Positions 1 through 5,951 of a DNA stretch of 8,958 bases are shown piece after piece. Made by a program: the position numbers and the translations under genes. Source of the DNA: Mycobacterium sp. (GTDB taxonomy: Bacteria > Actinomycetota > Actinomycetes > Mycobacteriales > Mycobacteriaceae); assembly GCA_018500005.2 (NCBI GenBank), contig JAHBAP020000174.1, positions 1-8,958 on the forward strand, in the 5' to 3' direction. The notes under the pieces are model-generated. The model was not told the origin of the DNA, did no database searches, and worked only from the letters and a program-made list of their open reading frames with translations. How positions within the stretch are numbered: position 1 is the stretch's first letter; each line of letters begins with the position of its first letter.

Positions 1-28
1 GGGGCCCGTAGATGTGTATAAGAGACAT
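1..28 (+). other. Untrimmed Nextera (Tn5) sequencing adaptor at contig end
   Basis: Bases 10-27 read AGATGTGTATAAGAGACA, identical to the first 18 bases of the 19-base Tn5 mosaic end used in Illumina Nextera libraries; base 28 is T where the mosaic end has G. The nine bases before it (ggggcccgt) match the end of the Nextera read-2 adaptor arm (TGGGCTCGG) at 6 of 9 positions, better than the read-1 arm. This is almost certainly library adaptor carrying sequencing errors and not bacterial DNA. It means position 1 is an artificial contig end, and the ATG at base 12, which lies inside the adaptor, cannot be a gene start. Confidence 0.95.
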
Positions 29-80
29 TTGCCCGCCCGCCCGGCTCATACCAGGCTCATGGTCTGTCGTTTGGGTTCGT

Positions 81-88
81 GAAAGGGG
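81..88 (+). promoter_or_regulatory. Ribosome binding site for the DUF6636-type gene
   Basis: GAAAGGGG is a purine-rich Shine-Dalgarno-like stretch ending 7 bases before the GTG at 96. It decides the start of the first gene: in-frame codons further upstream run into the adaptor, while GTG 96 has this site in front and opens directly into a signal peptide. Bases 29-80 carry no promoter that I can call. Confidence 0.6.
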
Positions 89-95
89 TCCCGCC

Positions 96-557
96 GTGTC
101 CAGGAATTGCACCACCCCCCGAACGGTGGCCGCTGCGGCCGTCCTCGCCGCCGCCGGCATGTTCGCGACCCTCAACGCGGCCGGCGCCCGAGCGGACACG
201 CCCGACGACTTCAAGACGCCCAGCGGCAACATCTACTGCGACATGGGCACCAACGGGGACGGCGTTCCCATCGTGGCGTGCGAGGGTGGTGGGCCGCAGG
301 ACGGACCGAAGCCCGCCTGCGCGGCGAACATGGCGTGGGGGGACCGCTTCTACCTGGCGCAGGGTCAGCCGCCACGGTCGGACTGCCACACCGACACCAT
401 CCGCTCCAACGAGCCGCAGGCGCCGGTCCTGGAGTACGGGCAGACCAAATCCAACGGCACCATCACCTGTGACAGCGAGACGACCGGCCTCACGTGCACG
501 GACACCAGCACCGGCCGCTTCTTCTCCATGTCCCGGGAAGCGAACGTACTCGGCTGA
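96..557 (+). CDS. Secreted DUF6636-type cysteine-rich protein
   Basis: Predicted exported protein of 153 aa; the function of the family is unknown. The GTG start at 96 is chosen because of the Shine-Dalgarno-like site at 81-88 and because it gives a clean Sec signal peptide: a short basic n-region (residues 1-10), an Ala-rich hydrophobic core (11-29), and an ARA|D cleavage site after residue 33. The mature part of about 120 aa has six cysteines (48, 62, 75, 97, 125, 134), enough for three disulfides. It opens with TPSGNIYCDM and closes with a YGQ...TC...GLTC...STGRFFSMSR pattern, which I recognise from actinobacterial DUF6636 proteins (N-terminal PSGNIxC, C-terminal YGQ, paired Cys and a TGxxFxxSR ending). 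No membrane segment follows the signal peptide. The stop lies 8 bp before the next gene, so the two are probably co-transcribed. The exact family name is from memory; export is more certain than the family. Confidence 0.82.
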   Translation: MSRNCTTPRTVAAAAVLAAAGMFATLNAAGARADTPDDFKTPSGNIYCDMGTNGDGVPIVACEGGGPQDGPKPACAANMAWGDRFYLAQGQPPRSDCHTDTIRSNEPQAPVLEYGQTKSNGTITCDSETTGLTCTDTSTGRFFSMSREANVLG

Positions 558-565
558 CACGGGTC

Positions 566-1255
566 ATGCGTCTGTTGGTCGTCGGACTGGCGGTGGCGCT
601 TTTCGTGGGCGGCTGTCATGCCTCGCCCACGGCGGAACCGGGCCGGGCAACCTCCGCGTGCCTGGACGTCGGTGGGAAGATCGGGCCCAACGACGTCTGC
701 GAGGTCCGCGACGCAACGCCGACCTCCAAGATCTCAATGCGGTTCCCGACGGACTACCCCGACCAGCAGGCAGTCGGCGACTACCTCGCGAGGGAGCGCA
801 GGGACTTCGATGACTGGGTTGCTACGGCTCCGCCGCGTACGGCTCCCTACGAACTCCATGTGATCGGCGATACCTACCGGTCAGGTGATCGGAACGAGGA
901 CACCGAAAGTTTGGTTCTCACGATCGGATCCGACACCGGCGTGCACCCGGTCACGACTTATCAGGCCTTCAACTACAACCTGGCCGACCACATTCCGCTC
1001 AGCTTCGAAACTCTTTTCAAGCCGGACGCGAACCCGGTTTCGGTTTTGAAACCCTTTGTTGCGCAGCAAGTCCTGGAACGCGATCGCAGGGCGGGAAAGG
1101 CTGTGGAGGAACTTACTGCGGCGTCGTACCGACAGTTCGCGATCACCGACGACGCGATCATCTTCTTCTTCAATCAGGACGGCATCCTGCCGCACGAGCA
1201 GGGCCCGTTCAAGGTTGCAGTGCCCCGTAGCGCCCTTGCATCGATCCTGAATTGA
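566..1255 (+). CDS. MPT64/RsiV-like (DUF3298) family predicted lipoprotein
   Basis: Predicted 229-aa lipoprotein related to the M. tuberculosis secreted antigen MPT64. The ATG at 566 is chosen because it opens into a lipoprotein signal (MRLLVVGLAVALFVGGC), with Cys17 as the likely lipidated residue; the longer frame from 494 would overlap the upstream gene and lacks a signal at its start. The mature part aligns by eye with MPT64 throughout: YPDQ (64-67), APYEL (93-97), HPVTTYQAF (127-135), a segment around 148-165 matching MPT64's YDTLWQADTDP region, FAITDDAIIFFFN (191-203) and the VPRSALASILN end. Cys32 and Cys45 could form a disulfide. MPT64 is a DUF3298-fold protein with a role in host interaction in M. 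tuberculosis; no activity can be inferred here. It is probably translationally coupled to the gene 8 bp upstream, since its own Shine-Dalgarno site is poor. It is unlikely to be the strict mpt64 orthologue, because that protein has an ordinary cleaved signal peptide. Confidence 0.85.
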   Translation: MRLLVVGLAVALFVGGCHASPTAEPGRATSACLDVGGKIGPNDVCEVRDATPTSKISMRFPTDYPDQQAVGDYLARERRDFDDWVATAPPRTAPYELHVIGDTYRSGDRNEDTESLVLTIGSDTGVHPVTTYQAFNYNLADHIPLSFETLFKPDANPVSVLKPFVAQQVLERDRRAGKAVEELTAASYRQFAITDDAIIFFFNQDGILPHEQGPFKVAVPRSALASILN

Positions 1256-1256
1256 T

Positions 1257-2585
1257 CTAGAGCATCCGCTCGGGATGGTGGTAGGTGTTGGTGCCGGGAC
1301 GTAGCGGCAGGTGTGGCGGTGGAAGCCATTGGGTGCTTCCGTCTTTGAGCTTTCGCGTTCGCCAGCCGCCGGGTTTGATGAGTTTGTGGTGAACGTGGCA
1401 GGCGAAGGTGAGTTTGTCGATATTGGTCAGACCGCCCTCAGCCCACTCGTCGACGTGGTGCACCTCGGCAAGATAACCGGGCATATCGCACCCGGGCGCC
1501 GTGCATCCGCGGTCTCTTTGGTGAAGCACGATGCGTTGATCGGCCGACGCGATGCGCTTGCTACGACCGAGATACAAGGCTCTTTCGGTGTGCTGGTCGA
1601 ACACGCACAGGTAGTGCCAGGCATGCGATGCCATCCGGATCACATCGGACATCGGTAACCGGGTGCCGCCGGCCGTCACACCGACCCCGGCGCCGGTATG
1701 CAGCTGTTCCAGGGTGGCCGAGACCAACACGGTGACGGGCAGGCCGTTGTGTTGACCGAGATCAGGGTCGCCGAGCCGGCTCCGAACCAGGGCCGCGAGG
1801 GCGTCGTGCTGACGCTGGGCATGGCTGCGGGCATCGCGGTCGGCGATGGCCTGGTCGGGTTCGCCTGTGACAGTGGGGGATTCATCGGCCGGGTTGCACA
1901 TCCCGGGTGCTGCGTACTTGGCCAGAAATGCTTCGAGCATGGCCCGCAGTTCCGGGGTCGCGATCAGCTTGCCGGTGCTCATCCCATCGGGCCCTTGTCC
2001 GCCGCACCACACGAAGCCGCGCTTGCGCGCTCGATCGGCGTCGGAGAAGTTTCCGTCGGGGTTCAGCCGCAAAGCCAACTGGGTGGCCACCTTCTCCAAC
2101 TGGTCCGGGCGCAGCACGCCGGCCTGCCGGGCCAGGAAAGCCTCGGCCTTGACGCCGTCAGCGGGCGCGACGTGGTCGGGCAGGTCCCGGAAGAACTTGT
2201 CGATGACCTGTAGATGGTCGCCGTCCAGTTCGCCGTCATGCCAGGCTTTGGCCGTGGCCGGGTAAACAGGCGGGATGGGCTGACCGGTCAACGAGGTCCG
2301 CGGGCAGAGTTGCCCGGCCATGCGGATACGGCGTTTCGCTTCCCTGGGTGAGACCCGCACGATATCGGCGATGAGTTTGTGCGGCACCGCGCCGAGGGCC
2401 CGCTGGTCGCGCCGGTCGACGGCTGCGGCCGCATCGTAAGCGCATGCCGTGGCCTGTCGGCGAACGGTCTCCAACCGAGCCAATGCCTCCAGTAATTCGG
2501 CCACCGCGAGGCCATCCCAGTCGGCCCCACTGAGATCCGACGCGGCTGCCTCAAGCTCGGTGAGGACATCGGCAATCGAACCCAT
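1257..2585 (-). CDS. DUF222 and HNH endonuclease domain protein, 13E12 repeat family
   Basis: A 442-aa member of the mycobacterial 13E12 family: an N-terminal DUF222 region (about residues 25-330) followed by a C-terminal HNH nuclease-type domain. The HNH part shows CTAPGC (Cys361, Cys366), HH at 376-377, Asn388 and CHVHH at 396-400, so the presumed zinc-binding and catalytic residues are all present and the gene looks intact. The ATG at 2585 is chosen because MGSIADVLTELE is a typical opening for the family; the frame can be extended to 2711 but would then run into embB, in sequence that does not look like this family. The Shine-Dalgarno site is weak. The biological role of these proteins is unsettled; the copies are multi-copy in many mycobacteria, and in M. 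tuberculosis REP13E12 elements are the integration target of prophage phiRv1. It lies on the same strand as embB, 92 bp downstream, and ends one base from the convergent MPT64-like gene. Confidence 0.9.
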   Translation of the reverse strand: MGSIADVLTELEAAASDLSGADWDGLAVAELLEALARLETVRRQATACAYDAAAAVDRRDQRALGAVPHKLIADIVRVSPREAKRRIRMAGQLCPRTSLTGQPIPPVYPATAKAWHDGELDGDHLQVIDKFFRDLPDHVAPADGVKAEAFLARQAGVLRPDQLEKVATQLALRLNPDGNFSDADRARKRGFVWCGGQGPDGMSTGKLIATPELRAMLEAFLAKYAAPGMCNPADESPTVTGEPDQAIADRDARSHAQRQHDALAALVRSRLGDPDLGQHNGLPVTVLVSATLEQLHTGAGVGVTAGGTRLPMSDVIRMASHAWHYLCVFDQHTERALYLGRSKRIASADQRIVLHQRDRGCTAPGCDMPGYLAEVHHVDEWAEGGLTNIDKLTFACHVHHKLIKPGGWRTRKLKDGSTQWLPPPHLPLRPGTNTYHHPERML

Positions 2586-2677
2586 GTGCGAAAAGCTACG
2601 CCTGAGATGCGACAAGGGAGATCCCGCACACCGAGATCTGTGGATGAATCGGCGACTGGGGATAAACCCAGCCCGAA
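2586..2677 (-). other. 92-bp gap between embB and the 13E12-type gene, with weak hairpin
   Basis: Just after the embB stop, bases 2656-2671 form a short inverted repeat (CTGGG, 6-base loop, CCCAG; 5-bp stem). There is no U-tract, and the stem is too short to call a terminator with confidence. On the minus strand the gap also carries two 9-mers one base away from the DnaA-box consensus TTATCCACA: TTATCCCCA (2658-2666) and TCATCCACA (2639-2647). The gap should contain any promoter for the 13E12-type gene, but I see no clear -10/-35 pair; read-through from emb is possible. Confidence 0.3.
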
Positions 2678-5600
2678 TCAGGCCTTGATCCGGATCTTCC
2701 CCGGCTTCCACAGCCCGCTTCGGGTCGCGCTGCCCAACTCCAACTCGGCCGGTGTGGCTGGAACGATGGTGTCGAACTTGCGTAGCGATCCCCAGTCCCG
2801 GCCGAAATCGTGTGACAGGTAGGTCGCCATCACATGCGCCCGTAACAGCAGATCGCTGATGCCCAGCAGGCCGCCGTTACGGCCGTCCTGCCAGGTGTCG
2901 GTGTCCTGCTTCTTGGCAAGGTAGTCCGGGGTGATGCGGAACTTAGGCACCTGGGTCACGCCGTTGGAGTGCAGCATCGGCTGCTGGCACGGGAAGGCAA
3001 GACCCACCGCCCAGTCCATCAGCACCGGTTCGGTGGAGCCGACGAACTCCTGGATGGTGCGCAGTTCCGGAACCCGGGGCGGGGTCACCGCGACCCAATC
3101 GCCCAGCGACAGCGACTTGTCCTCGGCCACGATGCGAACCGCCGTCGCATCGGCAGGAATCCGTGACCGGTCGTACCGCAGGTTCCGCCATGACGGCGCC
3201 GGCCCGAGGTCGTACGGTTCGACCCGCCCGGCAGCCGCAACGGTACCGTCGGGACCCGGCCGGCCGTACTCCAACTCCACCGTCTGGCCGTCGGTGTGCG
3301 CGTTGAGAACGCTGTTACCGGCGATCGTCCCGGCCGCGGTCACCACCACCAATGGGTGGCCGGCGTCGTTGGGCGGCAACTGATACCAGGCCGAGGTCAG
3401 CAGGCTCTCCTGCTGACCGGTGTCGACGTAGCTACCGGCAACCGGCACCCGGGCCGGATCGAGTTGGTAGGGCAGCGGCACCGTCGAGCCGTTGATCCCG
3501 GGCTTGCTGAGCTTGAACGGGCCTTCCCAGTCGTGGTCGATGCCCGGGGTCGGGTTATTGACCCGAATCGCCTCGGCCACAATCTTTTCCGGCAAGCCAT
3601 TCGGGCTGAAGCCCACCGGCTTGGCGCCGCCGAGCGCGCCGAGTTTTCCGTAGTCGCCGGGAAGCGGGGTCAGGAAACCGGCGTTGGCATCGGGTTCGAC
3701 CAGAACGTCGTCGGCCAGACCGCAGCCGCCGGCCAGTGCCCGCACGTTGGCCCACCCGTTGGAGTAACTCGGGTACTCCCGATAGATCCCGATCACCATC
3801 GAGGCCATATTCACCAGCACCATGAAGCCCGCCGCCACGGGAATCGGTGCCGCGGTGACGAACCGGGTGAACCAGCCCTCTCCCAGTCGCGAGGTCATAT
3901 GCAGCCACGCGGTGTAGAGCGCCGAGAGCACGAAGAGCGCGAGAATCATTGTGCTGACGCTGATTCCGCCGAACTTCGGGATTGTGCTGTTGAACGGGAC
4001 GCCGAAGCTCGAGACGTACCACCAGCCGTTGGTGGTGGCGAAGGTCAGCGCGAGGAAGAACAACACCGCGGTGACGACGGCCATCCGGTTGCGCGACCAC
4101 CGCAACACCGAAGGCGACACCAGCACCGTGGCAAGTGCGGCCACCGCGGCACCCACGGCGGCGAACAACCCGAAGTGGTGCACCCACTTGGTGGGGGTGA
4201 ACATCAGGAAGAACATCGTCGCGAAGATCACGCCCATCAGCCGCCAGGCCGGACCGCGTGCCACGCCGGGAACCTGCTTGCGGCGCAACATGATGAACAT
4301 CGAGATGAACAGTGACAGTGCGGTGATCAGGAAGCCGAAGCGGCGGGACAGCGACCCGTCGACAGTCGGCAGGATCAGGTAGTAGTACCGCAGATTCTCG
4401 GTGTACCACTCCTGGCTGGGGCCGATATCGGTGCGGATCCGAGTGGCCTCCAGCACTGTGGCCAGGGTCTGGTCGGCGAAGACCACCGTGAGGATTACGG
4501 TGCCCGCCGCCAGTAGCGGGGCCACCAATGGCAAGGTGCCGACAACGGCGCGGCGCCGCGCCATGATTCGCAGAATCGGGCGGCCGCCGGCCAGCAGTGC
4601 AGCCACTGCGATCAGTCCGGTCGGCTGGATTCCGAGGGTGAACGCGGCGGTGATGATCGCCATAGCGAACGGCGTCAGCCGCCCGGTGGTGATGGCCCGT
4701 TCGATGAGCACATAGGTGATCAGCGCGCCGGTGGTGATCTGCCCCTCGGGCCGCAACCCGTTGTCGAACGGCATCCACGCGGCCAGCAACACCAGTCCGG
4801 CCGCCCACAGTGCGGGCCGACTGGCGGCGACCGCGGGACCGAGTCGGGGCAATACCTCCCGAGAGAGCAGCAGCCAGCAGATCAGCGCACAGACCAAGTC
4901 CGGCAACCGCATCCAGATGCTGGCGGTACTGACGTGGGTCATCAACGCCAGCACGTTGTAGTACCAGCCGAACGGGTCCTCGGGCACGCCGAACCAGCGG
5001 AAGTAGTTCGACATGTAGCCGGCGCGTTCGGCCACCCGCGCCATGCCCAGGATGTAGCCGTCGTCGGAGGAGTTCGCGCCAATCACGTACCAGACCAGGA
5101 AGGCCAGCACCACCGTCACATCGACCGCGGTGAACTTCCGCCACCGGGTCGGGATCAGCCGATGCATCCGGTGCCCGTCGAGGCGGTCCAGGCGCCAGAG
5201 TGCCGCCAGCGCAACGACGGTCGAGGCCATCGCCAGCAACATCGCGGCAAGCTTGATCGCCGTCGGCCGGGTGGTGAAACGGGTGTCGATGGTGGCAGAC
5301 ACGCTGAGCCCCGGCGGGGCGGGACCGGTCAGGTCGGTGAACACCCCGACGAGTCCGGGGCGCAGATTCGGGTCCTTGAAACCGCTGCGCAGGTTGGAAT
5401 ATCCGGTCTGCGGGGAGTCCTCGTCCTGCTCGGCGTCGGCGTCCGGGGGCACCCCGATGAACTGCGCGAAGGTGCCCTCCTCCGAGGAGGTGATCTCGAT
5501 GCGCTGGCAGCCCGGGGCCTGCACCTTGGCCCGCGGAACGCTGGCCACCACCACATTGCGGTCGGTGACGTTGACCCGCTGGGAATCGACCGTCACGAAA

Positions 5601-5920
5601 AGCGAGTCCAGACTGGCGTCCTTGGCCTTCTGCGGCGCCAGGCCGAAGACCATGCCACCCTTCGGCGGCATCGACCGGATCACCTCGCAGGGCACCGTTG
5701 CCGTCATCGAGACGGGGGTGAGCGAGATCAACGGCGCCGTAACGTTGTTGAGTTGTCCGTTCTGCGGCCAGTTCAAGTTGGCGGTGGTCTGAACCACCGG
5801 CAGCAGGGGCGTGAGGATCGCCAGGATGAAGCCGAGCAGGCCGGCCACGGTTGCAACCGTCCGGGTGACCTTGACCTCGTCGGCCGCGGCGCGGGCGTTG
5901 TCTTTGAGAACTTGGGTCAT
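2678..5920 (-). CDS. embB: Arabinofuranosyltransferase EmbB
   Basis: EmbB (GT-C fold, family GT53) transfers arabinofuranose from decaprenyl-phosphoryl-arabinose during arabinogalactan synthesis, working as a complex with EmbA in the plasma membrane, and is the main ethambutol target. The protein is 1080 aa, close to the usual 1080-1100. The start at 5920 gives MTQVLKDNARAAADEVKVTR followed by a first membrane helix (about 21-44); the frame extends to 6097, but that would overlap embA. Next come an extracytoplasmic domain (about 45-220), further helices from 222 to about 712, and a soluble C-terminal domain (about 715-1080) of the carbohydrate-binding type. The catalytic-loop motif SSDDGYILGMAR contains Asp286-Asp287; it and the following GYMSNYFRWFG mark EmbB rather than EmbA or EmbC. 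Met293, Gly393 and Gln484 correspond to M. tuberculosis M306, G406 and Q497 (offset 13), and Trp579/His581 to W592/H594. It follows embA by 31 bp, so it is very probably in the emb operon. Confidence 0.96.
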   Translation of the reverse strand: MTQVLKDNARAAADEVKVTRTVATVAGLLGFILAILTPLLPVVQTTANLNWPQNGQLNNVTAPLISLTPVSMTATVPCEVIRSMPPKGGMVFGLAPQKAKDASLDSLFVTVDSQRVNVTDRNVVVASVPRAKVQAPGCQRIEITSSEEGTFAQFIGVPPDADAEQDEDSPQTGYSNLRSGFKDPNLRPGLVGVFTDLTGPAPPGLSVSATIDTRFTTRPTAIKLAAMLLAMASTVVALAALWRLDRLDGHRMHRLIPTRWRKFTAVDVTVVLAFLVWYVIGANSSDDGYILGMARVAERAGYMSNYFRWFGVPEDPFGWYYNVLALMTHVSTASIWMRLPDLVCALICWLLLSREVLPRLGPAVAASRPALWAAGLVLLAAWMPFDNGLRPEGQITTGALITYVLIERAITTGRLTPFAMAIITAAFTLGIQPTGLIAVAALLAGGRPILRIMARRRAVVGTLPLVAPLLAAGTVILTVVFADQTLATVLEATRIRTDIGPSQEWYTENLRYYYLILPTVDGSLSRRFGFLITALSLFISMFIMLRRKQVPGVARGPAWRLMGVIFATMFFLMFTPTKWVHHFGLFAAVGAAVAALATVLVSPSVLRWSRNRMAVVTAVLFFLALTFATTNGWWYVSSFGVPFNSTIPKFGGISVSTMILALFVLSALYTAWLHMTSRLGEGWFTRFVTAAPIPVAAGFMVLVNMASMVIGIYREYPSYSNGWANVRALAGGCGLADDVLVEPDANAGFLTPLPGDYGKLGALGGAKPVGFSPNGLPEKIVAEAIRVNNPTPGIDHDWEGPFKLSKPGINGSTVPLPYQLDPARVPVAGSYVDTGQQESLLTSAWYQLPPNDAGHPLVVVTAAGTIAGNSVLNAHTDGQTVELEYGRPGPDGTVAAAGRVEPYDLGPAPSWRNLRYDRSRIPADATAVRIVAEDKSLSLGDWVAVTPPRVPELRTIQEFVGSTEPVLMDWAVGLAFPCQQPMLHSNGVTQVPKFRITPDYLAKKQDTDTWQDGRNGGLLGISDLLLRAHVMATYLSHDFGRDWGSLRKFDTIVPATPAELELGSATRSGLWKPGKIRIKA

Positions 5921-5951
5921 GACGCTGTCCGATTCATGCAGGGGGCCGCAA
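5921..5951 (-). other. embA-embB intergenic spacer
   Basis: A 31-bp spacer within the emb operon. The only Shine-Dalgarno-like element before embB is a weak GGAC, 6 bases before the ATG at 5920. An ATG also occurs in the spacer, 17 bases upstream, but it is out of frame with embB. No terminator or promoter is visible, consistent with co-transcription and perhaps coupling from embA. Confidence 0.55.

Noticed and set aside
43..60. Direct repeat GGCTCAT at 43-49 and 54-60 as an operator
   Set aside because: Only 7 bases long, next to a contig end of doubtful quality; no support beyond the repeat itself.
12..95. An N-terminal extension of the first gene starting at the ATG at base 12
   Set aside because: The ATG lies inside the Nextera adaptor; GTG 96 has a Shine-Dalgarno-like site and opens directly into a signal peptide.
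1036..1053. Inverted repeat GGTTTC-6-GAAACC as a possible terminator
   Set aside because: It is inside the MPT64-like coding region, over 200 bases from either gene end, and explained by codons; probably chance.
2586..2711. Upstream extension of the 13E12-type gene by 42 residues into embB
   Set aside because: MGSIADVLTELE at 2585 is the usual family opening; the extension crosses the intergenic gap and the end of embB.
3296..4315. Long + strand open frame (339 codons) opposite embB
   Set aside because: Rich in Arg, His, Gly and Gln with no recognisable domain; a typical shadow of a high-GC coding strand. The embB frame explains the region.
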